A stretch of 64,000 nucleotides of DNA from Solibacillus sp. FSL W7-1436 (GCF_038007305.1 NZ_JBBOWV010000001.1:3338501-3402500), one strand, 5' to 3'; counted from the first letter of the stretch, positions 44,475-53,897 are shown. Translations and numbers: made by a program. Notes: generated by a model from the letters alone, not told the origin.

Positions 44475-45530
44475 ATGGAACAATATCGAATCAACGAAAA
44501 AAACGGGATGGAGTTTGGACTATATACGTTGGGTGATCATATACCGAATCCTTTAACAGGATCACGCATTCCTGCGCAGCAGCGCATCCAGGAAATCATC
44601 GAAGCGAGCCAATTGGCAGAACAGGCAGGAATTGATGTATTTGCAGTCGGCGAAAGTCATCAGCAATATTTCACAACCCAGGCTCATTCAGTTGTACTCG
44701 GTGCAATTGCACAGGCAACGAAAAGCATTAAACTCGCAAGTTCTGCCACGGTGTTAAGCGCAGCGGATCCGGTCCGTGTTTACGAGGATTTTGCGACAAT
44801 CGATTTAATTTCGGATGGCCGTGCAGAAATCGTTGCAGGACGCGGCTCACGGGTTGGCGCACATGAACTGTTCGGCGTTAGTCTGCGTGACTACGAGGAA
44901 ATATTTGAGGAAAAACTCGCTCTGTTAAAACAGTTAAATGACCAATCGGTTGTTAACTATGATGGAAAATTTCGTCCCACTTTAAAGGATGCCCATATTT
45001 TGCCTCAGCCGTTAAATGGTTCGATCCCGATTTGGCGTGCTGTTGGCGGTCCTCCCGGAAGTGCGATAAAAGCCGGGTATATGGGCATTCCAATGATGCT
45101 GACAACTTTAGGCGGACCTTCGATAAACTTTAAAGCTTCTGTTGATGCATACCGCGAAGCAGCAGACCGCAGCGGTTTTGATGCGGCATCCTTACCGATT
45201 GCAACGACGAGCCTGTTTTATGTTGCGGAAACGGAAAAAGAAGCGGTTGATGGGATGCACCCTCATTTAAGCGGCGGTTTCCAGGCGATCCGAGGTCAGG
45301 GCTATCCGCGTTGGCAGGTGGAACAGGCATCGCAAGTGGAAGATGCGCTCATGGTCGGCAGCCCAAACCAGATAATCGAAAAGATGCTGTACCAATACGA
45401 GTTGTTTGGCATGCAGCGCTTCATGGCCCAAATCGATTTTGGCGGTGTGCCGTTTGAGAAAGTCATGAAAAATATCGAACTGATCGGTAACGAAATCATC
45501 CCGGCAATTAAAAAGTATACAGCGAAATAG
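44475..45530 (+). CDS. LLM-class flavin-dependent oxidoreductase
   Basis: 351 residues of the bacterial luciferase-like superfamily: MEFGLYTLGDHIPNP, GIDVFAVGESHQQYF, SSATVLSAADPVRVYEDFAT, DGRAEIVAGRGSR. The start at 44475 has AAGGAGG eight bases upstream. Co-transcribed with the ring-cleaving dioxygenase, so it may act on the same quinone or aromatic compounds. The substrate cannot be read. Confidence 0.9.
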   Translation: MEQYRINEKNGMEFGLYTLGDHIPNPLTGSRIPAQQRIQEIIEASQLAEQAGIDVFAVGESHQQYFTTQAHSVVLGAIAQATKSIKLASSATVLSAADPVRVYEDFATIDLISDGRAEIVAGRGSRVGAHELFGVSLRDYEEIFEEKLALLKQLNDQSVVNYDGKFRPTLKDAHILPQPLNGSIPIWRAVGGPPGSAIKAGYMGIPMMLTTLGGPSINFKASVDAYREAADRSGFDAASLPIATTSLFYVAETEKEAVDGMHPHLSGGFQAIRGQGYPRWQVEQASQVEDALMVGSPNQIIEKMLYQYELFGMQRFMAQIDFGGVPFEKVMKNIELIGNEIIPAIKKYTAK

Positions 45531-45551
45531 TAAAATCTATTATTTCAATAA

Positions 45552-45590
45552 AAAACCCGCGAAGAAAATGACTTCTTCGCGGGATTCATC
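45552..45590. terminator. Bidirectional rho-independent terminator
   Basis: AAACCCGCGAAGAA and TTCTTCGCGGG form a strong GC stem between the converging oxidoreductase gene and the sulfur operon. Confidence 0.85.
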
Positions 45591-46124
45591 TTAAACAGTT
45601 ACTTTACTTTTCGGTGCAACACTTTCCCACACCTTTTCGATGCGTTCTTTTGCTGCTTCTTCCAATGTAAAGCCATTGTCAGTTTTCGTAACTTGTGAAT
45701 CAACAATATAAATCGGACTTGAAATTGTTGTCGCCCCTAAAATCGAAAGGACCGGCTTCAATGAATATTCAAGTGCCAATAAGTGTGCGATTGACCCGCC
45801 GATTGCGACCGGTACGACGATTTTGTTTTCCAGCCCTTTTTGCGGCAGTAAATCGATGAATGTTTTTAAAATGCCTGTATAGGAGCCTTTATAGATCGGT
45901 GTAAGGAAAAATACGATATCGGCCTCCCCTACTTTGACAATTTCTTCTGCAATTGCTTCACTCGCATAGTTTGCAGTGATCAAATCTTCTGCAGGCAATT
46001 GATGAACCTGAATTGTTTCATGCGAAATGCCCTGCTGCTCAAGCAATGATTCAATTGATTGCTGAACACCTGTTAATCGGGATGTTACACTGTTGCCACC
46101 ATTAATTAAAATCGCTTTAGTCAT
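45591..46124 (-). CDS. NAD(P)H-dependent FMN reductase (SsuE type)
   Basis: 177 residues of the flavodoxin-fold FMN reductase family: ILINGGNSVTSRL, the FMN-binding FLTPIYKGSYTGILKTFIDLL and VAIGGSIAHLLALEYSLKPVL. It should supply reduced FMN to the monooxygenases encoded just upstream. Start at 46124 with AGGAGG. Last gene of the organosulfur operon. Confidence 0.9.
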   Translation of the reverse strand: MTKAILINGGNSVTSRLTGVQQSIESLLEQQGISHETIQVHQLPAEDLITANYASEAIAEEIVKVGEADIVFFLTPIYKGSYTGILKTFIDLLPQKGLENKIVVPVAIGGSIAHLLALEYSLKPVLSILGATTISSPIYIVDSQVTKTDNGFTLEEAAKERIEKVWESVAPKSKVTV

Positions 46125-46138
46125 GATTCGCAATCCTC

Positions 46139-47461
46139 CTAAATATTTTGTAAAGTATAACGGGATGGGACTTGCTTTAACCCTAAATTTTCACGTAGTG
46201 TCTTGCCTTCATATTCTGTACGGAATACCCCGCGCTTTTGAAGCTCCGGAATAACCAGATCGATAAAGTCGGTAAAGCCGCCCGGGAAATACGGTGGCAT
46301 CAAGTTGAAGCCATCCGCAGCTTCCTGATCGACCCACTCAATTAACTGATCTGCTATTTCACTTGGCGAACCAAAAATAATGCGGTGCCCGCGTGAACCG
46401 GCGATACGTAAATACAGCTCTCGAATTGTCAGGTTTTCACGTTCAGCCAGTTCGATGATCAGCTGCTGACGGCTACGGTTACCATTCGTCGGAGGAATAT
46501 CTTTCGGCAATGGACCATCCAAGTCATGTTGTGACAGATCAACACCTAAATAGTCTGCTAAAAAGTCCAGGCCAATTTCCGGTGTAATCAGCTGTTGCAG
46601 TTCCTCGTATTTTGCATAGGCCTTTTCTTTCGTTTCCGCCACATAAATCGATACGCCCGGCATGATTTTAATATCTTCTCGGTCACGTCCTGCAGCAACT
46701 GCCTTGTCTTTCAGTTTTTTATAAAACTGTTGTGCATCTTCAAGCGTCTGCTGTGCAGTGAATATAACATCCGCTTGTTGTGCAGCAAGAGTCGTACCGG
46801 CTTCCGATGAGCCTGCCTGCACTAAAACCGGTCTTCCTTGAGGCGGACGCGAAGAATTTAACGGACCGCGCACTGCATAAAACTCACCTTTATGGTTTAA
46901 TGTGTGCAACTTCCCTTTTGTAATATATTCGCCTGTCTTTTTATTACGTGCCAATGCGTCATCTTCATAAGAATCCCATAAGCCTTTTACTACTTCGACA
47001 AATTCATCTGCCCGTTCATAGCGTAAAGAATGATCCAGATGCTGATCCTTGTTAAAGTTGCTCGCTTCTGCCGAATAGTAACTTGTTACAATATTCCATG
47101 CAGCTCGCCCGCCGCTTAAATGGTCAAGTGATGAAAATTTGCGCGCGATATGAAATGGCTCATTGTATGTTGTTGAAGCAGTAGCTGTTAAACCGATATT
47201 TTTCGTCACTGTTGATAAAACACTCAGTAACGTTAGCGGTTCAAAGCGAACTTGTTCTGCCGGGTGTGAAAGTTCGTTAAAAGACAGACCATCACTTAAA
47301 AACAACATATCCAATTTCCCCTGCTCCGCTTTTACAGCAACTTCCTTGAAAAATTCGACATTTTCGCTTGCGTCAGCCTGTGCATCCGGATGACGCCATG
47401 AAGCGATATGATGTCCTGTACCCATTAAAAAGACGCCTAATTTCATTTGTTTTTTTGTCAT
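46139..47461 (-). CDS. FMN-dependent monooxygenase, NtaA/SnaA/DszA family
   Basis: 440 residues: LGVFLMGTGHHIASWRHPDA, DHLSGGRAAWNIVTS, YERADEFVEVVKGLWDSYEDDA, and the C-terminal GSPSEIADQLIEWVDQEAADGFNLM. The family oxidises sulfones, sulfonates, nitrilotriacetate and similar compounds with reduced FMN from a separate reductase. Context points to a sulfur substrate such as a sulfone or thioether; the exact one is unknown. Confidence 0.9.
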   Translation of the reverse strand: MTKKQMKLGVFLMGTGHHIASWRHPDAQADASENVEFFKEVAVKAEQGKLDMLFLSDGLSFNELSHPAEQVRFEPLTLLSVLSTVTKNIGLTATASTTYNEPFHIARKFSSLDHLSGGRAAWNIVTSYYSAEASNFNKDQHLDHSLRYERADEFVEVVKGLWDSYEDDALARNKKTGEYITKGKLHTLNHKGEFYAVRGPLNSSRPPQGRPVLVQAGSSEAGTTLAAQQADVIFTAQQTLEDAQQFYKKLKDKAVAAGRDREDIKIMPGVSIYVAETKEKAYAKYEELQQLITPEIGLDFLADYLGVDLSQHDLDGPLPKDIPPTNGNRSRQQLIIELAERENLTIRELYLRIAGSRGHRIIFGSPSEIADQLIEWVDQEAADGFNLMPPYFPGGFTDFIDLVIPELQKRGVFRTEYEGKTLRENLGLKQVPSRYTLQNI

Positions 47462-47472
47462 TTGCGTTCCTC

Positions 47473-48600
47473 CTACACTAACTGCTCTTCGCGTTTAGCC
47501 AATATTTCATGAACGAGTGGAATGACCTTTTCACCAATCTCTTCAATCACTTCCAAGTGCGGGAAACCGCGAAGCAGTACTTTATCAAAGCCTAAATCAA
47601 CGAACTCCACGATACGCTCAGCAACCTGCTGCGGTGTGCCGACAAGTGCAATCGAGTTGCCGGATAACACTTGTGTTAACCCTGCCCAAATATTCGGTGC
47701 AATCACGAAATTATTGTCTTTTGACTCAAGCATCAACTGATGTAGACGGCTTACACCTACTGCTCCGTTACTTACTGTATTGGCATGTTTGGCTTCCAAT
47801 ACTTCCGGGTCCACTTGGCTGATAATTTTGTTCGCATTTTCAAACGCAGCTTCTTCTGTATCACCCAATACAACCTGGAATGAAACACTGTAGGATAGAT
47901 CGCGATTTTTTTCTTTTGCCAGTTTAACAACCGTTTCCAGCTCTTCTTTTGTCGTTTCCAATGTTTCTCCCCAAAGCATGTAAACATCAGCCACATCTGT
48001 TGCCACTTCTTTTGCAATAGGTGATGAACCACCGAAGAAAATAGGCGGCGCATTTTTTACAGGCAATGGCAGGTTCGCGCCTTTTAATGTGTAGAACTCG
48101 CCATTATAATCAAACGTTTCCCCGTTAAACAGGCGTTTTAAAATTTCAATATACTCGCGTGTACGTTTATAACGATCTGTATGGGATAAGAAATCCCCGT
48201 CATTTTCAAGTTCTTTTGGCGCTCCGCCTGTTACGACATTGACGAATACACGGTTATTCGTCCAGTAGTTGACAGATGAATACTGTTTTGCCAGTTGTGT
48301 TGGCGCAGTAGAACCAGGTCGAACTGCAATCAGGTAATTCAGTGTCTTTGTATGTGCCGTCAAATGCGATGCCGCAACCAATGAGTCAACACAGCTTCCG
48401 CCAATCGGTAACAATAATGTCGAGAAGCCTGCTTTTTCAGCAGCCTGTGCAACTTTTGTAATATAATCTACAGAAGGTTCACGATCCGAATCAACACCGA
48501 CACCTGACCATGTTTGTGCACCTTTATTTGACGTTTGGTTCCCTACATATTCACTATCGCCAGAAGTTGGCGCCATTGTAATAAACTCTACTTTTGTCAT
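47473..48600 (-). CDS. ssuD: FMNH2-dependent alkanesulfonate monooxygenase
   Basis: 375 residues of the SsuD branch: EKAGFSTLLLPIGGSCVDSL, LIAVRPGSTAPTQLAKQYSS, NRVFVNVVTGGAPKELENDG, GTPQQVAERIVEFVDLGFDK. It releases sulfite from alkanesulfonates with FMNH2 and oxygen. Encoded between the NtaA-type enzyme and a small unknown gene, 12 bases after the latter. Confidence 0.9.
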   Translation of the reverse strand: MTKVEFITMAPTSGDSEYVGNQTSNKGAQTWSGVGVDSDREPSVDYITKVAQAAEKAGFSTLLLPIGGSCVDSLVAASHLTAHTKTLNYLIAVRPGSTAPTQLAKQYSSVNYWTNNRVFVNVVTGGAPKELENDGDFLSHTDRYKRTREYIEILKRLFNGETFDYNGEFYTLKGANLPLPVKNAPPIFFGGSSPIAKEVATDVADVYMLWGETLETTKEELETVVKLAKEKNRDLSYSVSFQVVLGDTEEAAFENANKIISQVDPEVLEAKHANTVSNGAVGVSRLHQLMLESKDNNFVIAPNIWAGLTQVLSGNSIALVGTPQQVAERIVEFVDLGFDKVLLRGFPHLEVIEEIGEKVIPLVHEILAKREEQLV

Positions 48601-48612
48601 TTTAATTCCTCC

Positions 48613-48984
48613 TTATTTTGTAACCGGTGCACTTGCTACTACTTCATCGGCCGGTAATTCGTTTGATTGTTGAATTGTGCCTGATTTCAACTGTTCTGCC
48701 ACCTGTGCAAAAGATTGATTTGCCGGAATGTTAATGAACGAAATTTGTTCTTCCTGTGCTTTTTTGTAAGATAATTCGCAGAAAGTTTCTGGCGGTGCAA
48801 CAAAAGTTGTCGCTCCCAGTTCAATTGCTTTACGTAATGTTGCGCCGCGGCGTCCTTCAGTTAAATCAAGTGCCGGATTACGCACATCTTCTACAGAATG
48901 GTCCTGCTGAATAATGCGTAAAATTGTTCCTTCCACAATCGGTGTTACAATACCTTCATCATTTACTACAACTGCAATCGTCAT
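48613..48984 (-). CDS. Small uncharacterised protein of the sulfur operon
   Basis: 123 residues, no signal or membrane segment. It starts MTIAVVVNDEGIVTPIVEGT, followed by RRGATLRKAIELGATTFVAPP and an alanine/proline-rich tail. The strand-helix pattern weakly resembles the NifX/NafY fold, but the match is not convincing and I give no function. Spacing of 12-15 bases to metY and ssuD shows it belongs to the operon. A cysteine in PPETFCEL could matter if it handles sulfur or metal. Confidence 0.7.
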   Translation of the reverse strand: MTIAVVVNDEGIVTPIVEGTILRIIQQDHSVEDVRNPALDLTEGRRGATLRKAIELGATTFVAPPETFCELSYKKAQEEQISFINIPANQSFAQVAEQLKSGTIQQSNELPADEVVASAPVTK

Positions 48985-48999
48985 TTTAAAATCCCCCTG

Positions 49000-50298
49000 T
49001 TATTTTGTTATTTGAGCAACCTCGGCAGCTTTTTGCAAGCTTTGCGCCAAGTCGTTTTTAATATCTTCAATATCTTCCAAACCAATAGATAAACGGATCA
49101 GACCAGGTGTTACACCACTTGCCAATTGCTGTTCCGGTGATAGTCGTGAATGTGATGTGCTTGCCGGATGGATGACAAGTGACTTCGAATCGCCAACATT
49201 GGCAACATGTGAAAGAAGCTGAACATTATTTATAAATGCCTTCGCTGCCTCTAGTCCTCCTTTGATACCAAAGCTGAATATCGACCCTGCCCCTTTTGGT
49301 AAATACTTCTCTGTTAAATTGTTTGGATCATTGCCAGGTAGTGTCGGATAATTTACCCATTCCACCAGATCATGCTCCGCTAAATATTCCGCAACTGCCT
49401 GTGCATTCACCACATGCTGACGTACGCGAACTGCCAGTGATTCAAGACCTTGAATGAAAAGCCATGCATTGAACGGTGATAATGTGGCGCCTAGATCATG
49501 ACCCAACTCAAAGCGTGCCTTCGTAACGAAAGCTTTTTCTCCTGCTGCTTCAACGAATGAACGGTTGCCGATCAATTCATTCGGTTCAACAAAACTTGCA
49601 AAACGAGGCGCTTTCCATTCAAATTTACCGCCATCAATAATCGCGCCGCCTAAAGACGTGCCATGACCGCCGATAAATTTCGTTGTGGAATGCACTACAA
49701 TATCTGCTCCAAATTCAATCGGCTTCGATAAGTAAGGTGTCGCAAATGTATTATCAACAATAAGCGGTACATCATGGCGGTGTGCTACTTGTGCCAAACC
49801 TTCAATATCCGCAATTTCCAAACTTGGATTGCCGATTGTTTCAGTGAATACTGCACGTGTTTTGTCATTGATTGCCGCTTCAACTTCCTGTAAGTCAGAC
49901 CCTTCGACAAAGCGTACTGTTACACCGAAGCGAGGCAATGTTTTGGAAAACATTGTGTACGTGCCGCCATAAAGAGCATTCGTTGCGACGATTTCATCGC
50001 CTGCCTGTGCGACAGTCAGGATGGCAATCAAAATTGCCGCCTGTCCAGAAGCGACCGCAAATCCTCCGACACCGCCCTCCAGTGCTGCAAGACGTTCTTC
50101 AAATACAGCATTTGTCGGATTGGCATTTCGTGAATATAAATAGCCGCTTTCCTGTAATTTAAATAAGTTTGCCGCATGTTCCGTATCATCAAATACATAT
50201 GAAGTTGTCTGATACAGCGGTACTGCACGTGAGCGAGTTACCGGATCAACTGTTTGGCCTGTATGGAGAGCGATTGTTTCCTGATTAAAAAATGTCAT
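49000..50298 (-). CDS. metY: O-acetylhomoserine sulfhydrylase
   Basis: 432 residues, the length of MetY rather than the roughly 380 of MetI/MetC. The PLP lysine is in HSTTKFIGGHGTSLGG; other motifs are YSRNANPTNAVFEERLAALEG and NVGDSKSLVIHPASTSHSRL. It makes homocysteine from O-acetylhomoserine and sulfide, closing the route from sulfonate sulfur to methionine. Central gene of the sulfur operon. Confidence 0.92.
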   Translation of the reverse strand: MTFFNQETIALHTGQTVDPVTRSRAVPLYQTTSYVFDDTEHAANLFKLQESGYLYSRNANPTNAVFEERLAALEGGVGGFAVASGQAAILIAILTVAQAGDEIVATNALYGGTYTMFSKTLPRFGVTVRFVEGSDLQEVEAAINDKTRAVFTETIGNPSLEIADIEGLAQVAHRHDVPLIVDNTFATPYLSKPIEFGADIVVHSTTKFIGGHGTSLGGAIIDGGKFEWKAPRFASFVEPNELIGNRSFVEAAGEKAFVTKARFELGHDLGATLSPFNAWLFIQGLESLAVRVRQHVVNAQAVAEYLAEHDLVEWVNYPTLPGNDPNNLTEKYLPKGAGSIFSFGIKGGLEAAKAFINNVQLLSHVANVGDSKSLVIHPASTSHSRLSPEQQLASGVTPGLIRLSIGLEDIEDIKNDLAQSLQKAAEVAQITK

Positions 50299-50312
50299 AT
50301 GAAAATTCTCCT

Positions 50313-50804
50313 TTAATAAAGAAATTTTTGGGTTAGTGTCAGCAATTCCTGTTCTGTCAGTTCACCTTTTACGGTGTGTAGTACTTTTCCGTCCTGTATA
50401 AACAATGTCGTCGGCAATGTTAGAATTTCTAAGCTTTCTTTCAGCTGCCCTTGACGGTCTAAAAGGATCGGAAACGGCAAATCGAATTTCGCTAAATACT
50501 GATTGACCAGTCTTGTCGGTTCTTCCACATTGACTGCATAAAGCTCAACGTCATGTGACTGAAGTGTTTCATACGCCGCTTTAAAGGCGGGCATTTCCCT
50601 TTCACATGGCGGGCAGTAGGTTGCCCAGAAATTTAGGATGTAGGTGCCTTCTTCCGGAATGGCAAATTGCTCACCGGAAGTTGTTTGAAGCACAATTTCC
50701 TCGCCTTTTGCTTCTGCCTTTTGTTTCGGCATATTTGAAATAATGGCGTAGCTTAAGGCACCAATCAGGACAGCAGATAATGATAGCTGTATCCATTTTT
50801 TCAT
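50313..50804 (-). CDS. Membrane-anchored thioredoxin-like protein (TlpA/ResA type)
   Basis: 163 residues: an N-terminal membrane anchor (about 5-24) and an extracytoplasmic thioredoxin fold with CPPC at 64-67 (FWATYCPPCEREMPAF) and the cis-proline in ILTLPTT. Probably a thiol-disulfide reductase. Its start overlaps the YtkA-like gene by 4 bases, so the two are translated together inside the sulfur operon, which is unusual for ssu clusters. Confidence 0.9.
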   Translation of the reverse strand: MKKWIQLSLSAVLIGALSYAIISNMPKQKAEAKGEEIVLQTTSGEQFAIPEEGTYILNFWATYCPPCEREMPAFKAAYETLQSHDVELYAVNVEEPTRLVNQYLAKFDLPFPILLDRQGQLKESLEILTLPTTLFIQDGKVLHTVKGELTEQELLTLTQKFLY

Positions 50805-51154
50805 TTCAGCGTCACCTCGATTTCAGGCATTTCATGCAGTTCCTTATAACTGACATGTGATATCACTTTATAAGTGCCGGTACCGTCAAAGCTCGTTTCA
50901 ATCGTATACTTGCCATCCCCGCCATATTCGGGTTTCACGGAACCAATGGCATTGCCGGCTGGATTGATCAGTTCGAATTCAATTTCCGCACTGTCCTGAA
51001 CCGGTTCTCCGTTGTACGTTACGGCTGCTGTAATCGTTACAGGTTCAAATGCTTCGAGCTCGGTTTTACTGGCATCCAGCTTTACATCCAGCGTTTCACT
51101 TGCCTGTGCGCTGCAGCCGGCAAGCAACAGGATTGTAAGTAGAATTTTTTTCAT
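50801..51154 (-). CDS. YtkA-like lipoprotein
   Basis: 117 residues: a short signal with lipobox LLLAGC, then an immunoglobulin-like domain resembling YtkA/FixH (FEPVTITAAVTYNGEPVQD, GKYTIETSFDGTGTYKVISHV). Related domains occur near copper and cytochrome-oxidase genes. The paired thioredoxin-like gene suggests extracellular redox or metal handling; the role here is unknown. Overlaps ssuC by 4 bases and the thioredoxin gene by 4. Confidence 0.78.
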   Translation of the reverse strand: MKKILLTILLLAGCSAQASETLDVKLDASKTELEAFEPVTITAAVTYNGEPVQDSAEIEFELINPAGNAIGSVKPEYGGDGKYTIETSFDGTGTYKVISHVSYKELHEMPEIEVTLK

Positions 51155-51921
51155 TTGCCATCTGCCTTTAAATTTGTCCAGAACAGCAGGCGCTTTTTCA
51201 ACTTTTCAAATGCAATCATGATAGCGACAATGATAATACTGTTAAAGATGATACCTGCAAGCACATAGTGATATTGTGAAAAGTCACTGTAATACTGGAT
51301 GAAAAAGCCCATTCCTGATGAGGCACCGAACATTTCGGCAATCGTTAAAATCAGGAAGCTCATACCAAGTGATGTACTTGCACCGCTTAAAATATGGGGT
51401 GCACTTGCGGGTAACACGACTTTCAGTAAAAAGGTCGGTCCTTTTAAGCCAAGTGATTTCGCGTTGTCGAGATAGTGCTTTTCAATCAGCAGAACACCGT
51501 GGATTGTTCCTAAAAATACTGGCCAAAACGCGCCGATAAAAATCAGGGACATCGAAGCCGTCTGGAAAGTCGGTAAAATCGCAATGACATATGGAATGAA
51601 CAGTGTTGGCGGAATCGGACTTAATGCATGAAAGTAAGGCATTAATATTTCACGTGAACGTTTGTTCAATCCGAAAAACAGACCGCCTACAATTCCTGTC
51701 ACTAAAGCTCCGAAGAACCCGGGAATCAGTAGTTTCATCGAACTTACAACACCGGTTAAAAGTTCACCGATTTTCGCGGAAAAGGATTCAACGACCGTTA
51801 GCGGCTGCGGGAAGATTACCGGATTGATCCATGTCGCATATTTAGTGACAAGTGCCCAAACTACAATAAATATAATTCCTATCAAAATAGTAAGATTATA
51901 GCGTTTAAAAAATGTGAGCAT
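51151..51921 (-). CDS. ssuC: Sulfonate-type ABC permease
   Basis: 256 residues from the ATG at 51921 (AAGGGG upstream); the frame is open to 52002 but that part overlaps the binding-protein gene. Six hydrophobic segments and the EAA loop NAKSLGLKGPTFLLKVVLPASAPHI. BPD_transp_1 family, taurine/sulfonate branch. It forms the channel for the binding protein and ATPase encoded just upstream. Substrate is by context. Confidence 0.88.
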   Translation of the reverse strand: MLTFFKRYNLTILIGIIFIVVWALVTKYATWINPVIFPQPLTVVESFSAKIGELLTGVVSSMKLLIPGFFGALVTGIVGGLFFGLNKRSREILMPYFHALSPIPPTLFIPYVIAILPTFQTASMSLIFIGAFWPVFLGTIHGVLLIEKHYLDNAKSLGLKGPTFLLKVVLPASAPHILSGASTSLGMSFLILTIAEMFGASSGMGFFIQYYSDFSQYHYVLAGIIFNSIIIVAIMIAFEKLKKRLLFWTNLKADGK

Positions 51922-51934
51922 TCCATCATACCCC

Positions 51935-53005
51935 TTAAATGTTTTGTTCATTAAATCGAACGAGCTGATCTTTGTAATAAGCATCATCCGGATATTGTTC
52001 AATTAATTCGTTTAATGCTTTTTCATATAGATCGATATTTACATATTCGTTTACATCAATATCATCCACATTTTCAACATAGCCGATTTCTTTCATCTGT
52101 TCCCACATTTGGACTACTTTCTCTCTGCTTGGATCAGAAGAATAATTCGAGTGGCTGTCGTTTACAATCGTATCAATTACTTTGTCATCGACTTTCATAT
52201 ATTCTTTCGCAGCAGTTACAGCTGATTGCGGATCTTCAATTTTTTTACGTTCCGCGCGAATAAGTGCCTTCAAGAATCGTTTGTATGCCTCACCGTCTTC
52301 TTCCGCCAGTAATTCCGAACGTGTTACGACACGGCAGCATACATGCCCTTCCTGTAAATCATTGCTCCATGCAACTGCTTCAAGACCCATATCAACCGCC
52401 TGTGCGTAGAACGAGTTTGCCGATACTGCAACATCCACTTTTCCGGATGCTACCGCTTCAAGCAACATACTGCCTGTTTTGAATTCAACGATTTCCAGAT
52501 CATTTTTCCAGTCGATGCCTGCATCTTCAAGCGCAGAACGGAAAACGATATCCGATGTAAAGATCCTGATAGTTCCGACCTTTTTTCCTTTATAGCTTTC
52601 AAGTGAAGTATATTGCCCCGCGTTTTCCTTTTTCGTTAAAATCGGGTGTCCGCCTTCCAAATGGCCGCCAATAATGGAGAAATCCGAGCCGTTTGCAATA
52701 AATGTTAACGGGCCAGCTGTGCCGAATGTTAATCCGACATCAATTTTCCCTGCCTGCAGTGCATTCAGTCCATCTGCCGAGTTTGCGAAGCCAACACGGT
52801 TGACCGAAATATTTTCTTCTTCAAAATAGCCTTCCTGGTGGGCAATGTCGACAAGTGTTCCACCAGCTGACTGACTTAAACCTACTGTGATTTCATAGTC
52901 GTCCGAGGCTTCCCCTTTCGAAATTTGTTCATCATTTCCACATGCAGCAAGTAAACCTGCCGCTAAAGCGAGTGAAGCGATCCATTTCTGGTTTGTTTTT
53001 TTCAT
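51935..53005 (-). CDS. ssuA: Sulfonate-type substrate-binding lipoprotein
   Basis: 356 residues with lipobox GLLAAC. NMT1/SsuA-like binding fold: ITVGLSQSAGGTLVDIAHQE, LNALQAGKIDVGLTFGTAGP, KGKKVGTIRIFTSD, GSMLLEAVASGKVDVAVSAN. Anchored outside the cell to capture the organosulfur compound. The adjacent cysteine pair in GHVCCRVV is notable for a binding protein. Family clear, ligand inferred. Confidence 0.88.
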   Translation of the reverse strand: MKKTNQKWIASLALAAGLLAACGNDEQISKGEASDDYEITVGLSQSAGGTLVDIAHQEGYFEEENISVNRVGFANSADGLNALQAGKIDVGLTFGTAGPLTFIANGSDFSIIGGHLEGGHPILTKKENAGQYTSLESYKGKKVGTIRIFTSDIVFRSALEDAGIDWKNDLEIVEFKTGSMLLEAVASGKVDVAVSANSFYAQAVDMGLEAVAWSNDLQEGHVCCRVVTRSELLAEEDGEAYKRFLKALIRAERKKIEDPQSAVTAAKEYMKVDDKVIDTIVNDSHSNYSSDPSREKVVQMWEQMKEIGYVENVDDIDVNEYVNIDLYEKALNELIEQYPDDAYYKDQLVRFNEQNI

Positions 53006-53017
53006 ATAACGATCCTC

Positions 53018-53893
53018 CTATATTCCTGCGCCATCTGCTATTTCCGTTTTTAAACTATTAACGATCTGTTCATTCATCTCATTTAATAGGGATTCACGAA
53101 ATGCACGGAACTCCTTGTTTTCAAATAGTTTTTGCCGGTCAGTTCCTTTTTTCTCAATCGGTACTTGGATATTTTTCGTCACCGCACCGTTTTTACCCGG
53201 CGCAAAGATGACAATCCGGTCCGCCAAATATATGGCTTCGTCGACATCATGTGTAACAAATACTACTGTACGTTTTTGCTCGGCACTAATTTGAACAAGC
53301 AGATCCTGCAGTTGAATACGTGTGACAGGATCCAGTGCGCCGAATGGTTCATCCATCAGCAGTAAGTCCGAACCGTAGCTCAATGCGCGCGCAATGGCCG
53401 CACGTTGTTTCATCCCCCCGGACATTTGCCCCGGATATTTTTTTACGGCATGCCCTAAATGGACAAGTGTCAAATATTGCTCCGCGATATGTGCCAGTTC
53501 TTTCTTCGGCATTTTTTTATTACGCTGTTTTAATGCAAGCATGACATTTGCCTGTGCCGTCAGCCACGGAAATAAAGAATAATCCTGGAACACGACACCA
53601 CAGTCCGGGTGGGTTTCCTTGACGGATTTGCCGTTTATTTCGATATCGCCGTTTGAAAATGGTTCAAGCCCTGCCATCATTCTGAGCAATGTGCTTTTCC
53701 CGCACCCCGAAGGTCCCATAAATACGAGGAACTCGCCTTCTTGCACTTCAAGCTGAATATTGTTCAAAATTTTAGTTGTCGCATCATAACTGAAATCGAT
53801 ATTCCGGACGTGAATCTTCGTTTTTTTCTCGGTACTGTCTTGCTTAGATATAGGGTTTTGTTGTGGCACTGGGCGTTCCAATAATTGAACCAT
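53018..53893 (-). CDS. ssuB: Sulfonate-type ABC ATPase
   Basis: 291 residues: Walker A GPSGCGKST, Q-loop VFQDYSLFPW, signature MSGGMKQRAAIARAL, Walker B LLLMDEPFGALD and the switch His in VTHDVDEA. TauB/SsuB branch. The C-terminal extension (EKKGTDRQKLFENKEFRAFR) is typical of the family. Starts 4 bases after the stop of the acyl-CoA dehydrogenase-like gene. Confidence 0.9.
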   Translation of the reverse strand: MVQLLERPVPQQNPISKQDSTEKKTKIHVRNIDFSYDATTKILNNIQLEVQEGEFLVFMGPSGCGKSTLLRMMAGLEPFSNGDIEINGKSVKETHPDCGVVFQDYSLFPWLTAQANVMLALKQRNKKMPKKELAHIAEQYLTLVHLGHAVKKYPGQMSGGMKQRAAIARALSYGSDLLLMDEPFGALDPVTRIQLQDLLVQISAEQKRTVVFVTHDVDEAIYLADRIVIFAPGKNGAVTKNIQVPIEKKGTDRQKLFENKEFRAFRESLLNEMNEQIVNSLKTEIADGAGI

Positions 53894-53897
53894 GTAC

